Source: Anaerostipes rhamnosivorans (GTDB lineage: Bacteria; Bacillota; Clostridia; Lachnospirales; Lachnospiraceae). Taken from it: 64,000 nucleotides of DNA. The stretch's first letter is position 1, and every line of letters begins with the position of its first letter. The stretch spans positions 3,014,001 to 3,078,000 of the forward strand of contig NZ_CP040058.1 in assembly GCF_005280655.1 (NCBI RefSeq), given 5' to 3'. Shown piece after piece: positions 52,496-61,189 of the stretch. Below the pieces are notes generated by a model. The model was not told the origin of the DNA and made no database searches. It saw only the letters and a list, made by a program, of their open reading frames with translations. The translations under genes were made by a program, and so were the position numbers.

Positions 52496-53287
52496 TCACA
52501 TTCTGCTGATCACAGACTGTATGTACTTATAAGAGCGCGGGCAATTCTTCTTTAAGGAAGATTTGTTCATGGAGTATTCCTTGAAGCACTCTGCAAAAAA
52601 CTCCTTGTTAGAGGATACAGCATACTTTTTATTGTCTCCTTTGAACTTGTTCTTCTCTGCTTTGTAGATAGACAGGAACTCTTTTGTTGAATCAGCTCTT
52701 CCCTGCCGATAGGCTACGAAATGTCCCACTTCGTGGACAAGAACGCGGTCTACATTGGCTTTTAAATAAATCCGTTTCTTAGATGGGCTGAACACTCCGT
52801 CTGCTCCCTTTAAGACGGAGGAACGTGGATTAGTTTCAATCTTCATTCCGGTCTTCTTAAAAGAATTGATTACCCTTGTATCAATGATCCCCTTCAATTG
52901 GTTAATATCAGCACTTCCTGATCTGGCCAGATTTGTCGTCTTTGTCGTAGTTTTCGTCGTCACCGTAGTTTTGACCGTCTTACGCTTCGCTTTCATAGTG
53001 GTCTTGACTACTGTGTTCTTACGGATGATCTTTTCAACTTTTTTTGAAACACTTTTCGTCAGTTTCTTTGTTGTTTTGATCTTCTTGACTGTGGTTGTCT
53101 TTTTCCTGCGTACCTTTTTCTTTAACTTATACTTTTTTGTTTTGACTTTTCTGGTTGTGCTGACCTTAACTGAAACTTTGTTTGATGCTTCGACACGTTT
53201 CGGAGCCGGGACCCCCATCCCAACACCTGCGGCTATTATAATAACTGCTAATGCCAATGCAAAAATCTTCGTGACTGCTTTTTTCAT
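52496..53287 (-). CDS. Secreted zinc metalloprotease, anthrax lethal-factor/PPEP-like
   Basis: 263 residues. A signal peptide (about 1-35, hydrophobic FALALAVIIIAAGVGMG) is followed by a Lys/Thr-rich low-complexity region (about 40-120), then a catalytic domain with LVHEVGHFVAY (HExxH zinc motif, His185, Glu186, His189) and KEFFAECFKEY, whose Glu is a likely third ligand. This combination fits the ATLF-like/Pro-Pro endopeptidase group. The basic linker may bind wall polymers. It is transcribed behind two tandem c-di-GMP-I riboswitches, as the Pro-Pro endopeptidase of C. difficile is controlled by one. The substrate is unknown; a surface adhesin is a reasonable guess. Start ATG 53287 follows GGAGGCGCATCAGCT. 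Confidence 0.85.
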   Translation of the reverse strand: MKKAVTKIFALALAVIIIAAGVGMGVPAPKRVEASNKVSVKVSTTRKVKTKKYKLKKKVRRKKTTTVKKIKTTKKLTKSVSKKVEKIIRKNTVVKTTMKAKRKTVKTTVTTKTTTKTTNLARSGSADINQLKGIIDTRVINSFKKTGMKIETNPRSSVLKGADGVFSPSKKRIYLKANVDRVLVHEVGHFVAYRQGRADSTKEFLSIYKAEKNKFKGDNKKYAVSSNKEFFAECFKEYSMNKSSLKKNCPRSYKYIQSVISRM

Positions 53288-53337
53288 AGCTGATGCGCCT
53301 CCTCTGATCCCAAGGCACAAACCCGGTAAATCACCGG

Positions 53338-53363
53338 TGAAAAAAGCAGTTCCCTACTCTGCT
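53338..53363 (-). terminator. Weak terminator-like stem after the proximal riboswitch
   Basis: AGCAG and CTGCT, five base pairs, followed by TTTTTT on the minus strand, between the proximal riboswitch and the protease gene. It may be the expression platform. Confidence 0.45.
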
Positions 53364-53383
53364 CTTCCTGCACATGATCCCCA

Positions 53384-53468
53384 TCATGCGGCAACCGGCT
53401 GTCATAGTCTGCTGCCAGACCTTAGACCCTTGGCTTTGTGCCGCTGTCTTTCGACAGCTTTACTGAAT
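53384..53468 (-). promoter_or_regulatory. c-di-GMP-I riboswitch, proximal copy
   Basis: On the minus strand GCTGTCGAAAGACAGC, GGCACAAAGCCAAGGGTCTA and CTATGACAGCCGGTTGCC are the conserved segments of the GEMM-I aptamer in correct order, including the CGAAAG tetraloop receptor part and the ACAAAGCC core. It lies about 100 bases before the protease start. Confidence 0.9.
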
Positions 53469-53551
53469 ATGTAATTGTTCCATTCATCGCTCTGGATGTG
53501 TTAACCATGTGATGAATACAATGATCCAGCTATTGAAATACAGAACGCTTC

Positions 53552-53596
53552 TAAAAAAATAGAAAAACCGTCTGTGAAGTTTCCTTCACAAACGGC
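53552..53596 (-). terminator. Terminator between the two riboswitches
   Basis: CCGTTTGTGAA and TTCACAGACGG pair (one mismatch) and are followed by TTTTTCTATTTTTTT on the minus strand, about 56 bases after the distal aptamer: a likely expression platform for it. Confidence 0.8.
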
Positions 53597-53651
53597 TGCG
53601 CTTACGATTCAAATATAAGTTAGATACCTATATCCATACACATTAAATGAA

Positions 53652-53737
53652 TAATGTGGCAACCGGCTGTCATAGTCCTCTGATGGACTTTAGACCCTTG
53701 GCTTTGTGTCACTGCCTTTCGACAGTTTTACCCATGA
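53652..53737 (-). promoter_or_regulatory. c-di-GMP-I riboswitch, distal copy
   Basis: On the minus strand ACTGTCGAAAGGCAGT, GACACAAAGCCAAGGGTCTA and CTATGACAGCCGGTTGCC match the GEMM-I aptamer and are almost the same as in the proximal copy, while the variable stem (AGTCC...GGACT) differs but still pairs. Confidence 0.9.
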
Positions 53738-53779
53738 ATATGAAATTGTACGAGACAATCCACTCTTGTCTACACCTTA

Positions 53780-53809
53780 ATTATAGGCTTCTGGCTCCTC
53801 ATATGTCAA
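53780..53809 (-). promoter_or_regulatory. Consensus promoter of the riboswitch-protease unit
   Basis: TTGACA (53804-53809) and TATAAT (53780-53785) with 18 bases between them on the minus strand. The leader before the protease gene would be about 480 bases long. The 591-bp stretch 53288-53878 is taken up by this promoter and the two riboswitches. Confidence 0.85.
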
Positions 53810-53878
53810 GGAATAATATCACCTTTTTTCTCTCCAGCATAATCTATATTATAATCCTCCAAGAAAGGAGATATGAGA

Positions 53879-54640
53879 ATGACCACTGCCCTTTCCTTAG
53901 AGCAGGTATCCTATTCATACCATACTCTCAAGCAAGAGACCACAGCTCTTTCCTCTATCACTTTTGATGTCTTAAGCGGTGAATTTGTCGCAGTCGTCGG
54001 TCCCAGCGGGTGCGGGAAATCCACCATGCTACATTTGATCGCTAAATTACTCCCCCTATCCGGCGGAACGATCAGGATCAACGGCGTACCAATCGAAGAA
54101 TCCACCGACCATATCGGATATATGCTCCAGAAGGACCAGCTTCTTCCCTGGCGCACCATTTATGAAAATGTAACCCTTGGACTTAAGATACAAAAAATCA
54201 ATGACCCCGGGGCATTTGATAGAGTTGACCGGCTGCTGGAGCTTTACGGACTCCGTGATTTTAAGAATTCTTATCCAAGCCAGCTTTCCGGAGGTATGCG
54301 CCAGAGGGCGGCACTGATCCGTACCCTTGCACTTTCTCCGAATATTCTTCTTCTCGATGAGCCATTCTCTGCACTTGACTACCAGACAAGACTACAGGTG
54401 TCTGATGATATTGGCTGTATCATAAAAGATGAAAAAAAGACGGCTCTTCTCGTGACCCACGACCTGTCCGAGGCTATCAGCATGGCTGATCGGGTCATTG
54501 TGCTGTCGAAACGTCCGGGAACCGTAAAGGCCATTGTGCCAATCCATCTCACCTGTGAGAATAAAACGCCCCAAGCTGCAAGAAATGCAGTGGAGTTTAA
54601 AGATTATTTCAATCAATTATGGAGGGAAATCAATGACTGA
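53879..54640 (+). CDS. ABC transporter ATP-binding protein, nitrate/sulfonate/taurine type
   Basis: 253 residues. Walker A GPSGCGKST, Q-loop LQKDQLLPWRT, signature LSGGMRQRAALIR, Walker B ILLLDEPFSALD and the H-loop VTHDLSEA are all intact. The LPWRT region and length are those of SsuB/TauB/ThiZ-type ATPases. It forms an operon with the permease that follows (eight-base overlap). Start ATG 53879 follows AAGGAG at eight bases. With the permease truncated and no binding protein nearby, this copy may be non-functional as a transporter. Confidence 0.93.
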   Translation: MTTALSLEQVSYSYHTLKQETTALSSITFDVLSGEFVAVVGPSGCGKSTMLHLIAKLLPLSGGTIRINGVPIEESTDHIGYMLQKDQLLPWRTIYENVTLGLKIQKINDPGAFDRVDRLLELYGLRDFKNSYPSQLSGGMRQRAALIRTLALSPNILLLDEPFSALDYQTRLQVSDDIGCIIKDEKKTALLVTHDLSEAISMADRVIVLSKRPGTVKAIVPIHLTCENKTPQAARNAVEFKDYFNQLWREIND

Positions 54641-55388
54641 TCCAATTTCTAAAGAACAGTCCGAATATTTAAATCAAATTCAACGAAAGAAATATTGGAT
54701 TCGCGTTGCCCAGGTCCTTCTGCTTTTACTTCTTTTATTTGCCTGGGAGACCGCCGTTTCTAAAGATATACTGAACGGTTTTATTTTCAGCAGTCCGACC
54801 AGGATCATCCGCTGCTTTTATTCCATGGCGCTGGATCATTCCATATTCCTTCACATCGGGGTCACGCTGGCGGAAACTCTTGTGAGTTTTGTGTTGATCA
54901 CCATATTCTCGGTGCTGATCGCAACGGTTTTGTGGTGGTTCCCTACGGCTGCTAAAATTATCGACCCTTATCTTGTCGTACTGAACAGTCTTCCCAAATC
55001 AGCGCTTGCGCCAATCCTCATCGTCTGGCTTGGGAACAACATGAAGACCATCATTATCACTGCCATATCTATTGCAGTATTCGGCAGTATTTTGAATTTA
55101 TACAGCGGCTTCCTGAATGTGGACAGAGAACGCCTGACACTCATCAGGACTCTTGGGGGTTCTAAAAAAGACTGCCTAACCTTGGCGGTGATCCCCAGCT
55201 GTATCCCGCTGCTGCTGAGTATTATGAATGTCAACATCGGCCTTTCCCTAGTAGGCGTCATCATCGGAGAGTTTTTGGCGGCGCGCTCCGGACTTGGATA
55301 CCTGATCATCTACGGAAGCCAGGTGTTCAGCTGGGAGCGCAGACAGATAGAACCGCACATCCTCCCTCTATCGGCTGCTTTTCTCTAA
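54633..55388 (+). CDS. ABC transporter permease, SsuC/ThiX-like, apparently 3'-truncated
   Basis: 251 residues. After an N-terminal membrane segment (about 21-37) come four or five further segments and the permease EAA loop, LGGSKKDCLTLAVIPSCIP, then VGVIIGEFLAARSGLGYLI. Normal family members go on after YGSQVF with a last hydrophobic helix and a basic tail. Here the frame ends YGSQVFSWERRQIEPHILPL..., with no such helix, and runs into the 3' end of the convergent HipA-like gene. A binding protein is missing. Start ATG 54633 follows GGAGGGAAATCA. The truncation is inferred from family pattern. Confidence 0.8.
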   Translation: MTDPISKEQSEYLNQIQRKKYWIRVAQVLLLLLLLFAWETAVSKDILNGFIFSSPTRIIRCFYSMALDHSIFLHIGVTLAETLVSFVLITIFSVLIATVLWWFPTAAKIIDPYLVVLNSLPKSALAPILIVWLGNNMKTIIITAISIAVFGSILNLYSGFLNVDRERLTLIRTLGGSKKDCLTLAVIPSCIPLLLSIMNVNIGLSLVGVIIGEFLAARSGLGYLIIYGSQVFSWERRQIEPHILPLSAAFL

Positions 55389-56426
55389 AAGGGTCTGAAC
55401 CCTTGTTTTCACTGCCTTCCATTCCCGGTTACTTAAGCACTCTGGCCGCTCCATTTTAAATACGCTTTTAAGCGGCAGTTTAAGAACAGCCTGAGCACAT
55501 GCCGCCGCTTCCAACAGTGTTTTCCCCTCCCATGTCTGGGACATGAGATTCTCATTCTCATCAAAGGCATGATCGTGGTCCATCAATGGATACAAACCTG
55601 TGATCCTGTTTTCATCCGTGACAAAATAAAATCCCCAGTTGCCCACATGGCGGTCACTGTTGTTTAAAATATAATCTGCAATCTGCATTTCATAATATCT
55701 CTCAGGATCCAGACTTCTGGCCTCCTCAAACTCGTCCTTCTCCTGATTGGCACACCATACAGCAAACTCCTCAAACGATACGATACTAACTTTTTTGGAC
55801 GTGATAAGCTTTGATTTAACGATGATTTCTCCGGATTGTTCTATCTCCTCTAGGCGCTCTTTGGAGAGATAATTCTGATATAGCTCTGCCTTCTCATATA
55901 AAATATGGGAAATCCCAAGCTGCTGTAAAATTTTTGATGCGGGCAGTTCTCTCTTCCCTACTTTATATAAGTAGATACCGTCTGCTTCCTGTATCCAGCA
56001 TTTGGCTGAGACCCCCTGTGCGGTCAGTTCAGGCGTATGAATCCTTTCCTTATTTATTGCATGCGGTGTACCGGTAAGGGCGGTATCTGCGTACTCCTCA
56101 TCCATAGGATGGTCATAAAAGTTATTTGATTCCCATGTAATAGCCTCGTTTTCTTCCCTGACCCAGTAGCAGTCCGTGAGATTGAGAGCATGGCTGGTCC
56201 TTGCGATCGTCAATGGAGTCTGGGGTATGTTCGCATTGTTCAAAATATTCTTTGCATTGGTTCTTCCCATGGATAACGGCCGTACTGCCAGCCAATTAAA
56301 AATAAAATCCTCATACGTAAGATCTTCCTTTTGCAATGCAAACGGCACCAATTGTTTGTTATATATTTTAAGACTGCCGTCCGGCATAGTCTCTAAAACT
56401 TTCCGGTCTTTCATCATTAACAGCAT
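55368..56426 (-). CDS. HipA-like serine/threonine kinase-domain protein
   Basis: 352 residues. The kinase-like core appears in the C-terminal half: NNSDRHVGNWGFYF (catalytic loop with Asp and Asn) and YPLMDHDHAFDEN (metal-binding Asp, DFG-like). The N-terminal half differs from E. coli HipA and contains LSMGRTNAKNILNN. No HipB-type HTH antitoxin lies next to it. HipA kinases phosphorylate protein or tRNA-synthetase targets; the target here is unknown. Start ATG 56426 follows AGGAGGAAATGC. Its 3' end overlaps the truncated permease by 21 bases, tail to tail. Confidence 0.82.
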   Translation of the reverse strand: MLLMMKDRKVLETMPDGSLKIYNKQLVPFALQKEDLTYEDFIFNWLAVRPLSMGRTNAKNILNNANIPQTPLTIARTSHALNLTDCYWVREENEAITWESNNFYDHPMDEEYADTALTGTPHAINKERIHTPELTAQGVSAKCWIQEADGIYLYKVGKRELPASKILQQLGISHILYEKAELYQNYLSKERLEEIEQSGEIIVKSKLITSKKVSIVSFEEFAVWCANQEKDEFEEARSLDPERYYEMQIADYILNNSDRHVGNWGFYFVTDENRITGLYPLMDHDHAFDENENLMSQTWEGKTLLEAAACAQAVLKLPLKSVFKMERPECLSNREWKAVKTRVQTLLEKSSR

Positions 56427-56582
56427 GCATTTCCTCCTTACCGATTTTACTCTCAACTTTTTGGCCTGTCGCTTGTTTTTTAGTATAACACAACTGTGCT
56501 TGCAAAAAATAGCGGATATACGCAGCTTCTGCCTATATCCGCTGCTTTCTTATTTCAGCTTTTTACATGTAACGATCTGCTG

Positions 56583-58394
56583 TTATAAACTATCTGATGA
56601 CCACCTGCCATATACTTTCTTTTTGTTTACCACTTTGTACGGCCTGATCTTTACATATTCCGTCTTATACTTATTTTTCACCGTAACTGTTTTACTTTTT
56701 GCAGTTTTCTTTGCCGTAACTGTCTTTACGTTCTTCTTAAACTTCTTATCTGTGCTCAGCTTGATCTGATAACCGCTGACCCCGAATAATTTTGTCCATC
56801 CAAACTTAATTTTTGATTTTCCATTCTTTATATAATCCCTCTCATAAAGATCAATGCATGTCTGATAATTTTTCGGAGATGCCTTATAAGTGATGGTGAG
56901 CTTTGGGCAAAGCCAAAATGCATTTGCACTGATATTCTTTGTCGATCCTTCAATGATGACCTTTTTTGCCGCTTCGCATGACACAAATGCATTCTTATAA
57001 ATTTTTCTAATGTTCTTCGGAATGACCAGTTCCGTCCATGCCGTACCTGCAAATGCATTTCCTCTGATCTCTTTCAGGTTTTTACCGAATGTGATGGTCT
57101 TTAATGAACTGCAATCATTAAATGCCTCTTTTTTTATGACTGCTACAGAATCAGGTATCTTAATAGAAGAGAGTTTTGAACATCCATAAAAAACAGCTTC
57201 TGATACTTCTTTTAAATTTAATGGTAGATCAACTTTCGTAAGTCCTGTATACTTAAATGCACACTTCTCAATCATTTCTACACTCTGTGGAATTGTTACT
57301 GTTTTCATTTCGCTACAGTCATAAAATGCCCTTTCCTCTATAGATTTTACGCCGTCTGGTATACTGACTGCCGCACTTTTTCCAATATATTTAAGCAGTA
57401 CTTTGTCTTTCGTAATATACATATCATGATCAAATGTAATCTGCTCTGGCAGTTGTGAAGCAATATCTTTGATGCCAATAAAATTAAGAGAGTTAATGAG
57501 AACACTAATGCTATGACCGTCCAGCTGTTTTGTGTTGACCGCAACATGCTCGACAGGAACTTCAGAATTAAAATAAGATGATGTTTTATATTTTGTATTG
57601 TCGATCCGCTTGACAGATTGAGGTATCGTGATTTTTTTTAGTTTATCACAGCCATTAACAAAATCGCCCTCAGAGTCTTCAGAATAATATAATACGGACT
57701 GCATATGAAAATCCGTGCATCCGTCTTCAATCACAAGCTCCGTTCTGGCCGATGGGACTCTCACAATTTCTTTTCCATTCTTTGTATAGATAACACCCCG
57801 GATACTCCGAAAATTTGGATCATCTTTTTTTACAGTAAAATTCTTGGCGGCAAGATAGGATACATTGGAAATCGATAATTTTGTATTAAACGTCACCATA
57901 TCAATATGTCCGATATCATCATCTGTAATGCATTCAGCCTTGTCATCATAGGGCATTGTCTTAAGTTTAAATTTCCCGGGTATTGTTACATTTTTTAATA
58001 ACTTACAGTTTCCAAGAGCCTCCTGTCCAATGGTTTTCACACCAGATGGAATGGTGATTTTCTTAATCGCCGTCCCTGAGAAACTGTACCATCCGATTTC
58101 TTTTACTGTCTTTGAGATAGAAACTGATTTCAAATTCTTACATCCCATAAAAGCTTCTTTGGAGATGGATGTAACGCCTTTTTTGATAATAACCTTTTTA
58201 ATCTTCTTGTTTTTCCTAAATTTCATCCTGGCAGGCATTTTGCCTTTACCTGAGATCGTCAAAGTCCCCTTCTTCAGTTTATAAGTAACTGACGTTCTCG
58301 ACTTTGATGCCTGAATGCTGGTTTCCGGGGCCGCTGCCGCAAACATGAATACGAACAGGCTGGCTGCCAATAACACTTTCAAACTTTTCCTCAT
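56583..58394 (-). CDS. Secreted leucine-rich-repeat protein, BspA-like
   Basis: 603 residues. A signal peptide (about 1-30: MRKSLKVLLAASLFVFMFAA) is followed by at least nine LRR_5 (BspA-type) repeats of the form AF..C..LK.V.IP..V..I, for example EAFMGCKNLKSVSISKTV, AFYDCSEMKTVTIPQSV and AFNDCSSLKTITFG. A C-terminal module of about 80 residues with a Gly/Tyr core (TKLFGVSGYQIKLS) resembles a fibronectin type III domain. Such proteins are surface adhesins. There is no LPXTG motif. Start ATG 58394 follows AAGGAGGCAGGGGA. Confidence 0.88.
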   Translation of the reverse strand: MRKSLKVLLAASLFVFMFAAAAPETSIQASKSRTSVTYKLKKGTLTISGKGKMPARMKFRKNKKIKKVIIKKGVTSISKEAFMGCKNLKSVSISKTVKEIGWYSFSGTAIKKITIPSGVKTIGQEALGNCKLLKNVTIPGKFKLKTMPYDDKAECITDDDIGHIDMVTFNTKLSISNVSYLAAKNFTVKKDDPNFRSIRGVIYTKNGKEIVRVPSARTELVIEDGCTDFHMQSVLYYSEDSEGDFVNGCDKLKKITIPQSVKRIDNTKYKTSSYFNSEVPVEHVAVNTKQLDGHSISVLINSLNFIGIKDIASQLPEQITFDHDMYITKDKVLLKYIGKSAAVSIPDGVKSIEERAFYDCSEMKTVTIPQSVEMIEKCAFKYTGLTKVDLPLNLKEVSEAVFYGCSKLSSIKIPDSVAVIKKEAFNDCSSLKTITFGKNLKEIRGNAFAGTAWTELVIPKNIRKIYKNAFVSCEAAKKVIIEGSTKNISANAFWLCPKLTITYKASPKNYQTCIDLYERDYIKNGKSKIKFGWTKLFGVSGYQIKLSTDKKFKKNVKTVTAKKTAKSKTVTVKNKYKTEYVKIRPYKVVNKKKVYGRWSSDSL

Positions 58395-58491
58395 TCCCCT
58401 GCCTCCTTTTCTAGATAATAAATAGATATGTTTCAATTATAACACATTTACAACAAAATAACTACAACTATAAACATATATTCAAAATACT

Positions 58492-58749
58492 TCTCTTACA
58501 CATTTGTGTTCATTTTGCCTGAAGGGCATTTTTACTGTCCCGGCAGGATTCAGAGAGCTTTCCCAGGTAAGAACAAAGTGGGCAAGCTCACCTCATCTCC
58601 CCAACCCCTGACTCTTTGAGGGGCTTGACAACTTTGAGCACCAAATGCGATTTGACGTAGTCAAATGATTTCCTTACGCATTTCGTGTGCATCCTCGCGG
58701 AGCGTTTTTATGTTATAGGGGGTTCCGTAGGAATCTCCTATGACACAAA
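58492..58749 (+). repeat. Dispersed structured repeat A, copies A5a (partial) and A5b (full)
   Basis: A5a (58492-58570) is a diverged 3' half; A5b (58571-58749) is a full copy closely like A2. In A5b the last hairpin reads ATAGGGGGTTCC...GGAATCTCCTAT, with changes on both sides of the stem. This fills most of the 398-bp gap 58395-58792. Confidence 0.8.
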
Positions 58750-58778
58750 AAAGCCTCCCGTTACAGGAGGCCTTTTTG
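58747..58778 (-). terminator. Terminator after the glycyl-radical enzyme
   Basis: AAAAAAGCCTCC pairs with GGAGGCCTTTTT across a short loop, ending in T on the minus strand. Confidence 0.85.
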
Positions 58779-58792
58779 CCGTCTATCATTTA

Positions 58793-61189
58793 TTAACTTG
58801 CTGCACTGCAGCCATTCCAGGCACCGATTTCTGTACGTCCGATGATCTCATCCTGTACTTCTTTGCCTAGTTCCACGAAGAAAGCTGTATATCCAGCTAC
58901 CCGGATCAGCAGATCTTTATGGTTTTCCGGATGCTTCTGCGCGTCCATGAGGATTTCCTTATCCACCACATTAAACTGGGAGTGATAGATATCAAGGGTA
59001 CACTGGGTCTTCAACATATTCATCATGTTGTGCAGCCCTTCTTCTCCCTGGAGCATAGAAGGTTCCAGCTTCATGTTGAGCTGCGTTCCCTGTGTAAACC
59101 TTGCATGAGGGATGTGGCTTACGGATTTGAGCAGTGCGGACGGCCCGTTGATGTCGGTTCCTCCTGTTGCCCCGATTCCGTCGGTGAGAGGAGTTCCAGC
59201 ATACCGCCCGGAAGGAAGGGCTCCTACCCATGCTCCGATCGGTGTGTTTCCGGATACCGGAAGCATTCCAGTTGTCATCTTGCCAAATTTTGTATCATAT
59301 TTTTCAAACTCGTCGGTGACATATGTGAAAATTTCACCTACACAGAAGTCTGCGCGTTCATCGTCATTTCCGTATTTCGGAGCATCCATACACATCTGAT
59401 GGATTTCCTCATAGCCTTCAAAATTCGCATCCAATGCTTTGCAGAGCTCATCCATGGTGATCTTTTTCTCATCATATACAAGATATTTTACTGCCGCTAT
59501 GGAGTTTATAATGTCTGCCTGGCCCACTGTGATCACACCGCCGCCGCAGTTATATTTTGCTCCCCCGCTGCTATAGTCCGTGAGCGTTTCCATACAATTA
59601 GGATACATCAGGGAAAGTGTCGGCACCGGACGGTAATTCATGCTCAGGTAATCTAAAAGCTGATCTCCGGATACGACAACATCTACAAAATAGCGGATGT
59701 GTGCTTTTACAGCCTCAAAGAATTCTTCAAATGTCTTAAAGTCTCTTGGATCTCCTGTCTGAACGGAAACCTGATTTCCGGTTTTTCTGCTGACGCCGTT
59801 GTTCAGTGCCATTTCCACGATACCGCCCATGTTGATGTCCGCCATATCGGTGTACTGCTTCATGCGCCCTTCCAGATTGGTCTCCACACAGCCGCATGGA
59901 TTCCAATCCCAGGCTTCGCTGAGAGGTACGCCTTTGTTTAACAGCATGCGGATTCCCGCATCGTCGTGGTATACTGCCGGCATGCTCAGACCCATACGGA
60001 TAGCCTCTGCCGCTTTGTGAAGGAAGGAATCTGGATTTTTAGCGATATTATAGCGGATGGACATGTTCGGCTCTTTTAAGCGCACATCCATGGTTGCCTG
60101 AATGACCTTATAAGAGAGCTCATTTACCGCGTCATTGCCGTATTGGTCGATTCCTCCTGCCGTAACCTGGACAGTGATGCAGTAGCCGGCCGCAAATTGT
60201 GCGGTCACCTCATCCTGGAACAGGGAAAGTTCCGCTATTTTAATCCACATACAGTCCAGAAGCTCCTGTGCTCCGTCATCATCGAGGATGCCTGCCTCCA
60301 TATCTGCTTTGTAGAACGGATACAGATACTGGTCGATCCTTCCGAGATTATAAGAGGACGCATTCTGTTCCATATAGATCGCATATTCATAGGTCAGCAT
60401 AGACTGAACCGCTTCGTAGAAGTTACGCGCCGGATGTTCCGGTACTCTGCGGTTTACTTCTGCTATCTTTAACAGTTCTGCTTTTCGTTTTTCATCCGTA
60501 CATTCTGCGGCCATCTCTTCCGCAAGATCCGCATGACGGTTTGCCAATGCGATGATACCTTCCGCAGCAATGATCTCAGCTTTCAGGAAGATCATCTTTT
60601 CCAGATCACCAACTTTTGAGTCATCCAACTGTGCAAGCTTTTCCTCTGCCTCTTTCTTGATGCCGCCCACACCTTTTTTGAGCAGTGTGGTCCATCCCGG
60701 TGTAGTCTCGCCATAGCCGCGTACCGCTTTTCTGTCGATGTAGATCATTCCGCTGTCCCTGAGGATCTCCATGTCTTCCGGAGCCATGGCACGCCAGCGG
60801 TCCAGCAGACATTTATTTTTCCAGTAGTCGGAAACCTCTTCTTTAAATATTTTCTTTCCCTCTTCACTGAGATAAAAGGGGTCAAACTCACGTGTGCTGA
60901 TCGTATCAAGCTCACGGTCTAATATAGAACAGGAGCTGTCCGCACATAGGATGCCTGCACGCGGTTTGAATGCGGCACCGCCCACCAGCAGTTCATTGTC
61001 AAGAATATAAATATTTTTCTTAAGGCACTGATTCCTAAATCCAACAGCTTTCTGAATGATCCAAGGCTGTCCCTCTGACTCCTTAAAACCTTCTGTCAAA
61101 TATTTTGCATTATATACGTCCATATCTACACGTGTTTCAAAATAACGTTTTCTTAAAGCTTCAATCCTGTTTAAATATGCTTTTGCCAT
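58793..61189 (-). CDS. Glycyl-radical enzyme of the PFL2 / diol-dehydratase / decarboxylase group
   Basis: 798 residues. The active-site cysteine motif is NPCGCVETNLEG, and the glycyl-radical motif near the C terminus is RVAGYTAFFVELGKEVQDEI. GCVE is shared by glycerol and propanediol dehydratases, choline trimethylamine-lyase, isethionate lyase and arylacetate decarboxylases; the Thr after Glu differs from the GCVEP of the dehydratases and lyases that I recall, so the substrate stays open. The activating radical-SAM enzyme is not next to it and not in the window. A sigma-54 promoter lies upstream. Start ATG 61189 follows AGGAGGTAAGTAAAA. Confidence 0.92.
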   Translation of the reverse strand: MAKAYLNRIEALRKRYFETRVDMDVYNAKYLTEGFKESEGQPWIIQKAVGFRNQCLKKNIYILDNELLVGGAAFKPRAGILCADSSCSILDRELDTISTREFDPFYLSEEGKKIFKEEVSDYWKNKCLLDRWRAMAPEDMEILRDSGMIYIDRKAVRGYGETTPGWTTLLKKGVGGIKKEAEEKLAQLDDSKVGDLEKMIFLKAEIIAAEGIIALANRHADLAEEMAAECTDEKRKAELLKIAEVNRRVPEHPARNFYEAVQSMLTYEYAIYMEQNASSYNLGRIDQYLYPFYKADMEAGILDDDGAQELLDCMWIKIAELSLFQDEVTAQFAAGYCITVQVTAGGIDQYGNDAVNELSYKVIQATMDVRLKEPNMSIRYNIAKNPDSFLHKAAEAIRMGLSMPAVYHDDAGIRMLLNKGVPLSEAWDWNPCGCVETNLEGRMKQYTDMADINMGGIVEMALNNGVSRKTGNQVSVQTGDPRDFKTFEEFFEAVKAHIRYFVDVVVSGDQLLDYLSMNYRPVPTLSLMYPNCMETLTDYSSGGAKYNCGGGVITVGQADIINSIAAVKYLVYDEKKITMDELCKALDANFEGYEEIHQMCMDAPKYGNDDERADFCVGEIFTYVTDEFEKYDTKFGKMTTGMLPVSGNTPIGAWVGALPSGRYAGTPLTDGIGATGGTDINGPSALLKSVSHIPHARFTQGTQLNMKLEPSMLQGEEGLHNMMNMLKTQCTLDIYHSQFNVVDKEILMDAQKHPENHKDLLIRVAGYTAFFVELGKEVQDEIIGRTEIGAWNGCSAAS

